In this document: positions 1-7,652 of the stretch, piece after piece
How positions within the stretch are numbered: position 1 is the first letter of the stretch
Layout of the letters: the number at the start of each line of letters is the position of its first letter
Source of the DNA: Nitrospira sp. UBA6493
Lineage (GTDB): Bacteria; Nitrospirota; Nitrospiria; Nitrospirales; Nitrospiraceae
Direction: 5' to 3'
NCBI GenBank assembly: GCA_002435325.1
Contig: DJMJ01000035.1
Span: forward strand, 1-28,515
DNA length: 28,515 bases
The notes under the pieces: model-generated
The model's database searches: none
Seen by the model: the letters and a program-made list of their open reading frames with translations, nothing else
Told to the model about the DNA's origin: nothing
Position numbers and translations under genes: made by a program

Positions 1-1550
1 AGAAGCGGCCGACGGTGCAGGTGGGAGACCCATTCCAAGAAAAGCTGTTGCTGGAAGCCTGTCTCGAACTGATGGCGAACGATCTGCTCGTCGGGATTCA
101 AGATATGGGCGCGGCCGGGTTGACCAGCTCGTCCTGCGAGATGGCCTCGCGTGCGGGGAACGGCATCGACCTGGATCTCACCCATGTGCCGCGTCGCGAG
201 CCCGGCATGACGCCCTATGAATTGATGCTCTCCGAGTCGCAAGAGCGCATGTTGATGGTGGCGAAGGCCGGCAAGGAAGAGGACTGTATCCGGATCTGCA
301 AAAAGTGGGATTTGGATGTGGCCGTGGTCGGTAAGGTGACGGGCGACGGCATTCTGCGCGTGATTGATCAGGGCAAGGTGGTGGCGGAAATTCCGGCCAA
401 GTCGCTGGCCGATGACGGCCCGCGCTACGAGCGGCCCTATTCACCACCGGCTTACCAGGACATGCTCACCAATCTGAATTACGACGCGATCCCGGACGTG
501 AAGGATGCCAACGCGGCCTTGCTGGCGTTGCTGGAATCGCCGACCATTGCCAGCAAGCGCTGGGTCTATGAGCAATACGATCACATGGTGCGGACCAACA
601 CAATGGTGCGCCCGGGATCGGATGCGGCGGTGGTGCGCATCAAGGGTACGAATAAAGCGGTGGCGATGACGGTGGATTGCAACAGCCGCTATTGCCTGCT
701 GCATCCCTATGAGGGCGCGAGGCTTGCGGTGGCGGAGGCGGCGAGAAATCTGGCCTGTTCAGGTGCGGAGCCGATCGGTCTCACGGATTGCCTCAATTTC
801 GGCAATCCCGAACGGCCGGATATCATGTGGCAGTTTGTGCTGGCGATCGAAGGGATGAAAGATGCCTGCGAGCATTTCAAGATTCCCATCGTGAGCGGCA
901 ACGTGAGCTTCTACAATGAGACGAACGGGCTCTCGATCTATCCGACGCCGATGCTGGGCATGGTGGGGCTCATCGAATCCGCCGACCGGACGATGACGCA
1001 ATGGTTCCGTGAGGATGGCGATGACATCATGCTGCTCGGTGCGACGCGGGACGATTTGGGCGGATCGGAATACCTCAAAGTTATGCATGCCCGTGAGCAA
1101 GGATCGCCGCCCTATCTGAATCTGGACGTGGAGCAGGCGGTGCAGGCCTGTGTGCTACAATTAATCCGTTCCGGCCTGGTTCAGTCTGCGCATGATTGTT
1201 CGGATGGCGGGTTGGCGGTGGCGCTTGCCGAGTGTTGTATCTCGGGTCCCGGCCAGTCGCGCGGCGCCGGGGTGCGATTGCCTCTAGGGCGTTTGAGGAA
1301 AGATACGCTGCTGTTCGGGGAGACTCAGTCGCGTGTCCTGGTCTCGGCCAAGCCGGCTCAGCGGCAAGCCATTGTGGATTGTGCCAAGGGGCTGGGCGTT
1401 CCGATCGCGGTGATCGGCTCGGTGGGTGGGGCGTCGCTGGTAATTCATGTGGGAGACGAACAGACCGCTGTCAAAACGATTGACGTGCCAGTGGCGACGA
1501 TCGCGGACCGTTGGGGCTGCTCACTGGAACGGACGCTCAATCAAGCATAA
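1..1550 (+). CDS. purL: Phosphoribosylformylglycinamidine synthase subunit PurL, 3' part
   Basis: PurL is the ATP-dependent synthetase subunit that converts FGAR plus glutamine-derived ammonia to FGAM in cytosolic IMP synthesis. The reading frame is open from base 3 and starts with K-R-P-T-V-Q-V-G-D-P-F, the conserved mid-protein PurL segment, so the gene begins outside the window. The GTG at 15 is an internal valine codon and not the start. About 515 residues are present, against roughly 740 for the stand-alone small PurL, so about the first 230 are missing. Family segments visible are DMGAAGLTSS near the beginning, the second AIRS-type N-terminal domain (RPGSDAAVVRIKG, then LACSGAEPIGLTDCLNFGNP) and a C-terminal AIRS domain with AHDCSDGGLAVALAE. 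purF follows after 24 nt in the same direction, consistent with a purine operon. Separate purQ and purS genes are expected but are not in the window. Confidence 0.97.
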   Translation, partial: KRPTVQVGDPFQEKLLLEACLELMANDLLVGIQDMGAAGLTSSSCEMASRAGNGIDLDLTHVPRREPGMTPYELMLSESQERMLMVAKAGKEEDCIRICKKWDLDVAVVGKVTGDGILRVIDQGKVVAEIPAKSLADDGPRYERPYSPPAYQDMLTNLNYDAIPDVKDANAALLALLESPTIASKRWVYEQYDHMVRTNTMVRPGSDAAVVRIKGTNKAVAMTVDCNSRYCLLHPYEGARLAVAEAARNLACSGAEPIGLTDCLNFGNPERPDIMWQFVLAIEGMKDACEHFKIPIVSGNVSFYNETNGLSIYPTPMLGMVGLIESADRTMTQWFREDGDDIMLLGATRDDLGGSEYLKVMHAREQGSPPYLNLDVEQAVQACVLQLIRSGLVQSAHDCSDGGLAVALAECCISGPGQSRGAGVRLPLGRLRKDTLLFGETQSRVLVSAKPAQRQAIVDCAKGLGVPIAVIGSVGGASLVIHVGDEQTAVKTIDVPVATIADRWGCSLERTLNQA

Positions 1551-1574
1551 GCTGTTGCGAACATAGCGAGTATC

Positions 1575-3005
1575 ATGACCAAAGAATTGCCGCTCATCAC
1601 TCCTGACAAGTTTCACGACGAATGCGCCGTCTTCGGCATCTATGGCCACGAAGAGTCGGCGAATCTCACCTATTTGGGTTTGTACGCCCTCCAACATCGC
1701 GGGCAGGAGGCCTCAGGCATCGTGTCCGGCGACGGAGAGCAGTTCTATGTTCAGAAGGGAATGGGGCTGGTCGCCGATATCTATCATAAGTCGGTGCTGG
1801 ACAAGCTGCCCGGGCATATGGCCATCGGCCACAATCGGTACTCCACCTCGGGCGGCAACGATATGAAAAATGTGCAGCCGCTGATCGTCAATTTCGCCTT
1901 CGGAAATCTGGCCCTCGCGCACAACGGGAATTTGATCAATGCGCAGTTCCTGCGCAATGAGCTGGAAGCCTACGGCGCGATCTTTCAATCCACGTCGGAC
2001 ACGGAAGTCATCATTCACCTGATCGCCCATTCGCGCGCCAGTACCTTTTTGGCGCGGGTAATGGATGCGCTCAACCAGGTGCGCGGGGCCTTCTCCATCG
2101 TCTTGATGACCGACAACGGCTTGATCGCCGTGCGCGATCCGCACGGGTTGCGGCCGCTCTGCCTCGGGCGAGTGCGGGGGAGCTGGGTTGTGGCGTCGGA
2201 GACATGCGCGTTCGATTTGCTTGATGCCGAGTATGTGCGGGAAATCGAGCCTGGTGAGTTGCTGGTAATCACGGAGCAGGGGATCGACAGTCATCGGCCG
2301 TTTCCCAAAGTCGATCCGGCCATGTGCGTGTTCGAGTATGTGTACTTCGCCAGGCCCGACAGCCGCATCTTCGGAGCCAATGCCGTCTATGCCACGCGCA
2401 AGGCGCTGGGGCGCCAGCTGGCGCAGGAGTCGTGGGTACCTGCCGATATCGTGATCCCCGTTCCGGACTCCGGGGTGCCTGCGGCGCTGGGTTATAGTGA
2501 GGGCGGGGGCGTGCCGTTCGAGACGGGATTGATTCGCAATCACTATGTCGGGCGGACGTTCATCGAGCCGGAGCAGTCGATCCGCCATTTCGGGGTGAAG
2601 GTGAAGTTGAACGCGGTGCCGGAGGTGCTGGAGGGCAAGCGTGTCGTTGTGGTGGATGATTCGCTGGTGCGAGGGACGACCAGCCGGAAGATCGTGAAGA
2701 TGCTGCGGAACGCCGGCGCCAAAGAGGTGCATATGCGCATCAGTTCGCCGCCGATCGTCTCGCCCTGTTTCTATGGAATCGATACGCCGACGAAGAAAGA
2801 ACTCATCGCTTCCAATCATTCGATCGAAGAAATTCGAAAGTACATCACGGCGGACTCGCTGGCCTATCTCAGCCTGGACGGGATGCTCAAGTCGGCGCCC
2901 GGCATGCCGGGCCAATATTGCAACGCCTGCTTTACGGAAAAATATCCGATCGCCTTTACGCGCGCGGAAGAATTGCAACTGGGACTGTTTGAGCCGTCGC
3001 ACTGA
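1575..3005 (+). CDS. purF: Amidophosphoribosyltransferase (iron-sulfur type)
   Basis: PurF catalyses the first committed step of purine synthesis: PRPP plus glutamine gives 5-phosphoribosylamine. The 476-residue protein has an N-terminal class II glutamine amidotransferase domain and a C-terminal phosphoribosyltransferase domain. The nucleophile is Cys17 in D-E-C-A-V-F-G-I, so a 16-residue propeptide must be removed, as in Bacillus-type enzymes. The PRPP loop VVVVDDSLVRGTTSR lies near residues 357-371. Four cysteines match the [4Fe-4S] ligands of the Bacillus subtilis class: Cys251 (AMCVFEY), Cys398 (VSPCFYG), and Cys449/Cys452 (QYCNACF). This separates it from the cluster-free E. coli type. 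There is no strong Shine-Dalgarno before the ATG. With purL only 24 nt upstream, expression as part of the pur operon is likely. Confidence 0.98.
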   Translation: MTKELPLITPDKFHDECAVFGIYGHEESANLTYLGLYALQHRGQEASGIVSGDGEQFYVQKGMGLVADIYHKSVLDKLPGHMAIGHNRYSTSGGNDMKNVQPLIVNFAFGNLALAHNGNLINAQFLRNELEAYGAIFQSTSDTEVIIHLIAHSRASTFLARVMDALNQVRGAFSIVLMTDNGLIAVRDPHGLRPLCLGRVRGSWVVASETCAFDLLDAEYVREIEPGELLVITEQGIDSHRPFPKVDPAMCVFEYVYFARPDSRIFGANAVYATRKALGRQLAQESWVPADIVIPVPDSGVPAALGYSEGGGVPFETGLIRNHYVGRTFIEPEQSIRHFGVKVKLNAVPEVLEGKRVVVVDDSLVRGTTSRKIVKMLRNAGAKEVHMRISSPPIVSPCFYGIDTPTKKELIASNHSIEEIRKYITADSLAYLSLDGMLKSAPGMPGQYCNACFTEKYPIAFTRAEELQLGLFEPSH

Positions 3006-3055
3006 GCGGAGTCCGTGCGAGGAGAAGAGTATCGGCCTCAATGGAGGGGCGTCGA

Positions 3056-3376
3056 ATGGAACCACGAGGTCGGGCGCGAATCGGCGTCGATTTTCCTGTG
3101 ACGGTCAGCGGGGAGGAGGGGAGCGGAAACGGCATCCTGAGCAATCTGACGATCACCGGCGGTGAAATCGACGGTCCGCTTGATGTTGCGGTCGGCCAAT
3201 CGCTCCGGATTCATATCCAGCTCACCGGCGCGAGGAATCCGATCGACATCGCGGTTGCGACGGTCCGCTGGAAGCAGGATTTTCGGTTCGGCGTCGAGTT
3301 CGTGCGGTTCGAGGGCAATGCCAAAGCCCAGCTACAAGAGATGCTCAATCAGAGCGATAGCACGCCTTTCTCCTGA
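3056..3376 (+). CDS. PilZ-domain protein
   Basis: This is a small single-domain protein of 106 residues. It begins with an R-x-R-x-R-I stretch (EPRGRARIGVDFPV), followed about 20 residues later by NLTITGGEI. This matches the PilZ signature RxxxR ... [D/N]xSxxG, with threonine in the serine position. The remainder (VGQSLRIHIQL, then VATVRWKQDFRFGVEFV) has the beta-barrel pattern common in PilZ proteins, including the W-x-x-x-x-x-F-G-V-E-F ending. PilZ domains bind cyclic di-GMP and relay it to motility, exopolysaccharide or transcription partners; binding here is inferred. The ATG at 3056 is chosen over the in-frame ATG at 3041 because GGAGGGG at 3043-3049 sits 6 nt before it. The gene follows purF by 50 nt and has no functional link to purine synthesis. 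Confidence 0.82.
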   Translation: MEPRGRARIGVDFPVTVSGEEGSGNGILSNLTITGGEIDGPLDVAVGQSLRIHIQLTGARNPIDIAVATVRWKQDFRFGVEFVRFEGNAKAQLQEMLNQSDSTPFS

Positions 3377-3394
3377 GTCCTCATCCAGGCCCTG

Positions 3395-3424
3395 TTGCCC
3401 CTGAAAAAAATCGCATGCTAGGAT
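3395..3424 (+). promoter_or_regulatory. Probable extended -10 sigma70 promoter for the thioredoxin-like gene
   Basis: The -35 is TTGCCC (3395-3400) and the -10 is TAGGAT (3419-3424), with an 18-nt spacer. A TG dinucleotide one base before the -10 makes it an extended -10 type. Transcription would start near 3431, giving a leader of about 97 nt before the ATG at 3528. Assigned by eye from consensus similarity. Confidence 0.5.
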
Positions 3425-3527
3425 GACAGCGGAAGTGCTGAGTGCTCTGCGTTGGGTGCTGAGTCAGGACGATCTGCTCGGTACGAATTGGCAAGGCCCT
3501 GTATTGCTAAGAAGAAAGGAGTCCCTG

Positions 3528-4058
3528 ATGAAGCGATTCTTATTCGTGTTTGGTGCAGTGCTGGTTCCGGTGTTTGCCGCACATCTGGCGCTGGCGGCCG
3601 GATTGTTCAAAACCGGTGAAAAGGCCCCCTCGTTCACTCTCACGGCGATCACCGGTGAAACGGTGTCGTTGGATGCGTACAAAGGGAAAGTGGTGGTCCT
3701 CGGGCTCTTCCATATTTGCGACCCCTGCATGATGCAGGGATCGACCCTTCAAAAAGTATCCGAGATGACCAAGGGCAAAGAGGTCGCGGTCATCGGAGTC
3801 AATTCGTCCGGGAATTCCAAGAAAGATGTCGGCGAGTTTTTGTCGGCGTTCCCGGTGAAGGTGACCTATCCTTACCTGCTCGATCCCGGGAAGGTGACGG
3901 ATAAGCTCTATGGCGGCGGCAAGTTCATTCCGAACGTGTATGTCATCGATCAGAACGGCATCATTCGTTGGCAGCGGGTCGGAAACATGGATCTTGCCGG
4001 AGCGGATGTGATTGCGGCCGAGGTGGATAAATTGTTGACGGCTCAGTCGAAGATGTAA
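3528..4058 (+). CDS. Secreted thioredoxin-like/AhpC-TSA family protein (TlpA/ResA type)
   Basis: This 176-residue protein has an N-terminal signal peptide (MKRFLFVFGAVLVP..., probable cleavage after A-L-A-A, residues 21-24). A redoxin domain follows, with the opening F-K-T-G-E-K-A-P-S-F-T-L and a CxxC centre, Cys64-Asp-Pro-Cys67. The family contains periplasmic disulfide reductases and peroxiredoxin-like proteins such as ResA and TlpA, which act in cytochrome c maturation or oxidative stress. The specific partner is unknown. The segment GGGKFIPNVYVIDQNGIIRWQRVG holds the cis-Pro and the I-x-R-W strand typical of TlpA-like folds. The start is set by AAAGGAG at 3515-3521, 6 nt before the ATG; the longer in-frame start at 3423 would bury the signal peptide behind 35 residues and overlaps the predicted promoter. 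The gene heads the unusual cluster that follows. Confidence 0.88.
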   Translation: MKRFLFVFGAVLVPVFAAHLALAAGLFKTGEKAPSFTLTAITGETVSLDAYKGKVVVLGLFHICDPCMMQGSTLQKVSEMTKGKEVAVIGVNSSGNSKKDVGEFLSAFPVKVTYPYLLDPGKVTDKLYGGGKFIPNVYVIDQNGIIRWQRVGNMDLAGADVIAAEVDKLLTAQSKM

Positions 4059-4088
4059 TGGGGCGAACCGCGAGAAGGGTCGTGATCG

Positions 4089-4328
4089 ATGGATGAACTG
4101 GAAGCGGGCAAGCAAAAGTTCCTGGATCTCGTGCAGGGGGTGGACGGCGCCGTGCAGGTCGTCATTCCCGTGACGCCGTCGAACAGCATGTTTCTGATCT
4201 CGCTCACCAAGGGACCCAACCGGAAGTTTATCACTGTGCCGGAAGACGACATTCTGGACCTTCCCAACGAAGCCGGCATTCTCGCCAAAGTGACGAAGAC
4301 CGTCACCGACGCAGTTGCGGCGTTGTAG
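4089..4328 (+). CDS. Small conserved-looking hypothetical protein (79 aa)
   Basis: I do not recognise this protein. It is soluble and mildly acidic, with no signal peptide, membrane segment or cysteine. It begins with a predicted helix (MDELEAGKQKFLDLVQ), has a beta-rich middle (VQVVIPVTPSNSMFLISL, then NRKFITVPEDDILDL) and ends with another helix (ILAKVTKTVTDAVAAL). It is accepted as a gene because it fits exactly between two genes on the same strand, 30 nt after the redoxin gene and 8 nt before the metallo-beta-lactamase-fold gene, and because it has an ordinary composition. The Shine-Dalgarno is weak (a GGG about 10 nt before the ATG). Its position suggests co-translation with the next gene, but no function can be assigned. 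Confidence 0.72.
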   Translation: MDELEAGKQKFLDLVQGVDGAVQVVIPVTPSNSMFLISLTKGPNRKFITVPEDDILDLPNEAGILAKVTKTVTDAVAAL

Positions 4329-4336
4329 GGCGTATC

Positions 4337-4930
4337 ATGAAACCTCTTTTGCCCGGCATCTGGCAGTGGTCCTGCTTCTCGGACGAGAAGCAGCTTGATT
4401 TTAACGGGCTGTTTCTCACGGTGGGCGAACATAAAATTCTCGTCGATCCTCCTCCCATGACCGCGGAGGCCAGCACGTTGATTCGCCGAAACGGCCCGGT
4501 CGATTATCTCATCGTGACCAACCGTGACCATGTGCGCGATGCGGCGGCGGTCAGGACGGAATTCAAGTGCCAGGTGTTTGTGCCGCAAGCCGATGCGGCG
4601 CAGATGGATCTGCCGCCCACAAAAACGTTCAAGGATCAGGAGCTGCTTCCCGGCGGGATATGGGTGATCCACCTCAAGAATCAGAAGTCTCCGGGGGAGT
4701 CGGCGCTTTTTATCCAGCAAGGCAAGGGCGTGCTGATTCTCGGCGATGCGTTGATCGGCAAGCCGGCCGGCTCCTTGTCGATGTTGCCTGCGGAGAAGTA
4801 TGCGGATCGGGAGAAGGCGAAAGAGGGGTTGCGCCGGCTGCTCAAGTACCAGTTCGACTCTGTGATCGTCGGAGACGGTGTCTCGATTATGACCGGTGCG
4901 AAGCCGGTCCTGGAACAGGCGTTGCAGTAA
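4337..4930 (+). CDS. Metallo-beta-lactamase-fold protein with degraded metal-binding motif
   Basis: This 197-residue protein has the sequence layout of the metallo-beta-lactamase fold. It opens with strands (LPGIWQWSCF, then NGLFLTVGEHKILVDPPPM), followed by VDYLIVTNRDHVRDAA where active enzymes carry H-x-H-x-D-H. Later it has LILGDALIGKPAG (the conserved G-D strand) and DSVIVGDGVSIM, where a metal-binding histidine is usual. Here the first histidine of the main motif is Asn62 and the final histidine position is Asp, so at least two usual metal ligands are missing. It may bind one metal weakly or act as a non-catalytic binding protein. No signal peptide is visible. It lies 8 nt after the 79-residue gene and 12 nt before the TPR gene, so it is probably part of one transcript. 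The fold call is by motif reading only. Confidence 0.78.
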   Translation: MKPLLPGIWQWSCFSDEKQLDFNGLFLTVGEHKILVDPPPMTAEASTLIRRNGPVDYLIVTNRDHVRDAAAVRTEFKCQVFVPQADAAQMDLPPTKTFKDQELLPGGIWVIHLKNQKSPGESALFIQQGKGVLILGDALIGKPAGSLSMLPAEKYADREKAKEGLRRLLKYQFDSVIVGDGVSIMTGAKPVLEQALQ

Positions 4931-4942
4931 AGCGCTCGTCTT

Positions 4943-5767
4943 ATGGCATTGCGAAACGGCTTATCGGAAGAATTGAATCGCCAGGGGAACGAGCATTTCT
5001 CCCGCGGATTCTATACGGATGCCTATACCTGCTACGCTAAGGCGCTCGAGTGCGATCGGATCACCGGCGATCAGCGGGCGATGGCGGCGACGCTGGGCAA
5101 TCTCGGCAATATCTGGGCGGTCAGCGGCCGGAGAGACGCGGCGCAGGCCTACTATCAGGAAGTGCTGGAGTTGCAGAAGATCCTCGGGGATGAGAAAGGC
5201 ATCGGCACCACGCTGGCGAATTTAGGTAATCTCCGGGCCGATGCGGGTGAATGGGACCGTGCGCGCGCCTATTATCTCGAAGCGCTGGATCTCATGACCA
5301 AGGCGCATGATGAAATCGGGAAGGCCGTGCTCTTTTCTGACCTCGGGCTGGTCGCGCGGGAGACGGGGCAATTCAATCAGGCGATCCAGCATTACGAGCA
5401 TTCGCTTGCGTTGATGCGGCGCCTGGGTAATCAGGGCGGGGTCGCGGATGCCTGGCGCATGATCGGCCGGACCTTTCTGGTTCAACGGCGCTACGACGAT
5501 GCGATTGCCTGTTGCCAGACGAGCCAGTCCATTGCCGAGCGTTCGCGCGATGAGCTGCGTGCCGGGGGCGCGCGCTTTGTGCTGGCGCAGTGTTATGAAG
5601 AAATGGGCCGGCTGCGGGAAGCCGCTGATCTGCTCGATCGGGTGGTGGCGATGGACCGCAAGTATCAGCTCCCCAAATTGGAAGAAAACACACAACGTCT
5701 CGAGGCGCTGCGGGCCCGATTGAACGGCTCGGGGACGCAGGAACCTTGTCGGGAGACTCTGGCATGA
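4943..5767 (+). CDS. Tetratricopeptide (TPR) repeat protein
   Basis: This 274-residue protein consists almost entirely of TPR units with roughly 40-residue spacing, of the LGN/kinesin-light-chain type. Repeated cores include TLGNLGNIWAVSGRRDAAQA, TLANLGNLRADAGEWDRARA, LFSDLGLVARETGQFNQAIQ, AWRMIGRTFLVQRRYDDAIA and RFVLAQCYEEMGRLREAADL, with a further unit near the N-terminus (NEHFSRGFYTDAYTCYAKAL). TPR arrays are protein-protein interaction scaffolds; the partner is unknown. There is no signal peptide, so it is probably cytoplasmic. The gene starts 12 nt after the metallo-beta-lactamase-fold gene without a clear Shine-Dalgarno. Its stop codon overlaps the next start in an ATGA (5764-5767), which implies translational coupling to the 144-residue unknown downstream. 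Confidence 0.9.
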   Translation: MALRNGLSEELNRQGNEHFSRGFYTDAYTCYAKALECDRITGDQRAMAATLGNLGNIWAVSGRRDAAQAYYQEVLELQKILGDEKGIGTTLANLGNLRADAGEWDRARAYYLEALDLMTKAHDEIGKAVLFSDLGLVARETGQFNQAIQHYEHSLALMRRLGNQGGVADAWRMIGRTFLVQRRYDDAIACCQTSQSIAERSRDELRAGGARFVLAQCYEEMGRLREAADLLDRVVAMDRKYQLPKLEENTQRLEALRARLNGSGTQEPCRETLA

Positions 5768-6198
5768 CCGATGCCGTTTCGTCCCTTTGGACGGCTCTTA
5801 AACAATCGCTCCGTCAGGCCTTCCCCCAACTTGTCGAGCTGGAGCCGGGCGGATCGCTGACGATGGATTTGGGCTCCGACGGCTGGCTGTACGAATTGAC
5901 GCCGGATGGACGGGTGCTCTGCCAATACGGGATCGCCATGGACGATGTGATGGCGTTGATGTCCGATGGCACGCCGGAGGATCTCGGTACGGACGAGGTC
6001 GCGAAACAGGCCAAGTATTTCATCCAGCCTGCCGTATCGAAGTATCGCCAAGTCCTCTTGCAGTCCGGCTTTTTCGAGCAGAACGAGATGAACGACGAGT
6101 TTGTGGCCGTGACGTTCGAGCGCCCGGTCGACTTCGCAAACCCTGCCGCAGTGCAGTCTCTCACGGCCTGGTGCGTCCGGACGATTGGAACGGTGTGA
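5764..6198 (+). CDS. Hypothetical protein coupled to the TPR gene (144 aa)
   Basis: I do not recognise this protein. The start at 5764 is chosen because its ATG overlaps the TPR stop (ATGA), a standard coupling arrangement; the upstream in-frame ATG at 5746 would extend the overlap needlessly. The sequence has an N-terminal helix (LWTALKQSLRQAFPQLVEL), a beta-rich section (SLTMDLGSDGWLYELTPDG, then RVLCQYGIAMDDVMALM) and an aromatic C-terminal half ending VRTIGTV. It has no signal peptide or membrane segment. Its stop TGA (6196-6198) shares one base with the ATG of the next methyltransferase. The three-gene run TPR/unknown/methyltransferase is therefore tightly coupled, which suggests a shared process. 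Confidence 0.78.
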   Translation: MTDAVSSLWTALKQSLRQAFPQLVELEPGGSLTMDLGSDGWLYELTPDGRVLCQYGIAMDDVMALMSDGTPEDLGTDEVAKQAKYFIQPAVSKYRQVLLQSGFFEQNEMNDEFVAVTFERPVDFANPAAVQSLTAWCVRTIGTV

Positions 6199-7280
6199 TG
6201 AGTCCGCGCTCGACCGTTCCTTCCATCAACTCATTCGAGAAATTTCGCGAAGCAGTCTCGGCCTATCGGTTGCCGCGCATTCTTTTGATGGCGTTAGAAC
6301 TGGATTTGTTTACCGTCGTCGGGGAGCGCCGGTGGACGATCCCGCAGTTAGCCAGGAAGCTGGCCGTGAGCGAGCGGGGATTGTCGATTCTCTGCCGCAA
6401 TCTGGCGATGGCCGGTGTCCTGGTCAAGCAGGGTGAGACCTACCGGAATAGCCGATTAGGCGCGACGGCGTTGAATGCCAGGCATGGGGCCTATCGGGGC
6501 GACTATCTCAATCTCATCAAGAGTCATTGGCAGGATTGGTGCCGTCTGGATGAGTCGCTGCGAACCGGGCGTCCGCTGGATCATGATGAGCCGGAAGAAC
6601 CTGACTATCGCCGGCGATTCACCTGGGCGATGCATTACCGTACGCTGGAGACGGCGCCGCAGATAGCCGCCCAAGTGGATCTCCATGGCGCGGAAACGCT
6701 ATTGGATCTTGGCGGAGGGCCGGGCACCTATGCCATGGCGTTTCTCGCAAAGCATCCCCGATTGCGGGCGGCGGTGGGGGATCGACCGGCCGCGCTGGAG
6801 GTCGCCAAGGAAATTGCCGCTACGCACAAAGCCGGATCCCGTCTGAGCTATGTCCCGCTTGATTTTACGCGCCAGGCCATTCCCGGTTCCTACGACGTCA
6901 TCTGGTACTCGAATGTGCTGCACATCTATTCGCCGGATACGAACCGGACGATTTTCAGGCGGGCCTTGGCCGCGCTCAACCCGGGCGGACGCCTCTTGAT
7001 TCAGGATGCCTTCCTCCATGATCGCGAAGGCCTGCATCCCGCCGAGGCGAGTCTCTTTGCCGTTTCCATGCTGCTCTTTACGGAAGAAGGGAACACCTAT
7101 TCAGCCGCAGAGACGACCTGCTGGTTGAAAGAAGCCGGATTCGGACGGGTCAAGGTGTTGCGTCTGAAACGGGGGACGGAGGATTGGGAGGATGGGATCC
7201 TGGAGGCGGTGGCGCCAGGGAGACGTTCAGGAACGCCCGCCCGCCGAACGCGATCACGAGAAAGTTCAAGAGCCCGCTGA
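6198..7280 (+). CDS. O-methyltransferase-like SAM-dependent methyltransferase (Methyltransf_2 type)
   Basis: This 360-residue enzyme has the two-part layout of the plant/bacterial O-methyltransferase family. An N-terminal winged-helix dimerisation region (LDLFTVVGERRWTIPQLARK, then ILCRNLAMAGVLVKQG) is followed by a Rossmann SAM-binding domain. SAM motif I is LLDLGGGPGTY near residue 168, and the later segment SNVLHIYSPD...ALNPGGRLLIQD matches the family post-catalytic region. Family members methylate hydroxyl groups on quinones, carotenoids, bacteriochlorophyll or polyketides; the substrate here cannot be read. The ATG at 6198 overlaps the previous stop by one base and is preferred to the GTG at 6171. 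The last 20 or so residues are Arg/Ser-rich beyond the normal domain end and overlap a convergent membrane-protein gene by 131 bp, so the tail may be a read-through extension. Confidence 0.85.
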   Translation: MSPRSTVPSINSFEKFREAVSAYRLPRILLMALELDLFTVVGERRWTIPQLARKLAVSERGLSILCRNLAMAGVLVKQGETYRNSRLGATALNARHGAYRGDYLNLIKSHWQDWCRLDESLRTGRPLDHDEPEEPDYRRRFTWAMHYRTLETAPQIAAQVDLHGAETLLDLGGGPGTYAMAFLAKHPRLRAAVGDRPAALEVAKEIAATHKAGSRLSYVPLDFTRQAIPGSYDVIWYSNVLHIYSPDTNRTIFRRALAALNPGGRLLIQDAFLHDREGLHPAEASLFAVSMLLFTEEGNTYSAAETTCWLKEAGFGRVKVLRLKRGTEDWEDGILEAVAPGRRSGTPARRTRSRESSRAR

Positions 7281-7572
7281 ATCCGCTCGTCGTCAGCATG
7301 GCCAGCGTCGGCTGGTCTTTCGTGATCAATTGCACCAAGGTTGAAAGGTCGAGCGCCAGTCCGACGGTGCTATAGATCACACTCGCCATCAGCGCCCATC
7401 GAAATCCCAGCCTGACCATGAGCACCAGTCCGATCGGCACCCCGATCAGAAATCCGATCCAGAGGGCGCTGGGTTCCGGCTGCCCAGGCTGAGCCTGCAA
7501 GGCAAAAAGCGTCGCGACGCCCACGGCGATGAGCCCGATCAAGCTGGCGAGTAATCCCCACGGTTGTGTCAT
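7150..7572 (-). CDS. Small membrane protein, four predicted transmembrane segments
   Basis: The product has 140 residues with four hydrophobic stretches: MTQPWGLLASLIGLIAVGVA, ALWIGFLIGVPIGLVLMV, WALMASVIYSTVGLAL and GFSGLLNFLVIAFGGRAFL. They are followed by a proline-rich tail (PPPPGSHPPNPPSPVSD). I do not recognise a family. The start is supported by a well-formed promoter immediately upstream on the same strand (TTGCCG, 17 nt, TATAGT), whose -10 lies only 6 nt from the ATG with no Shine-Dalgarno, so the messenger is probably leaderless. The 3' end overlaps the convergent methyltransferase gene by 131 bp. The proline-rich tail is the part in the overlap, so it may not be under selection. 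The membrane portion is outside the overlap and looks real. Confidence 0.75.
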   Translation of the reverse strand: MTQPWGLLASLIGLIAVGVATLFALQAQPGQPEPSALWIGFLIGVPIGLVLMVRLGFRWALMASVIYSTVGLALDLSTLVQLITKDQPTLAMLTTSGFSGLLNFLVIAFGGRAFLNVSLAPPPPGSHPPNPPSPVSDATP

Positions 7573-7578
7573 GCCGGC

Positions 7579-7607
7579 ACTATAGCCTGCTGCGGGCGCA
7601 TCGGCAA
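7579..7607 (-). promoter_or_regulatory. Sigma70-type promoter, leaderless architecture
   Basis: On the minus strand the -35 is TTGCCG (7607-7602) and the -10 is TATAGT (7584-7579), separated by 17 nt. Only 6 nt (7573-7578) separate the -10 from the ATG at 7572. Transcription would therefore start at or within a base or two of the start codon. Confidence 0.6.
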
Positions 7608-7652
7608 TGGCCGCTTGAGTGGCTGATTTGCCGGATGGTAGCCTGCAGAACC

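Noticed and set aside
1713..3065. A 450-codon open frame on the minus strand opposite purF
   Set aside because: It lies wholly antisense to a certain gene, its product is Arg/His-rich and matches no family. It is a codon-bias shadow of purF.
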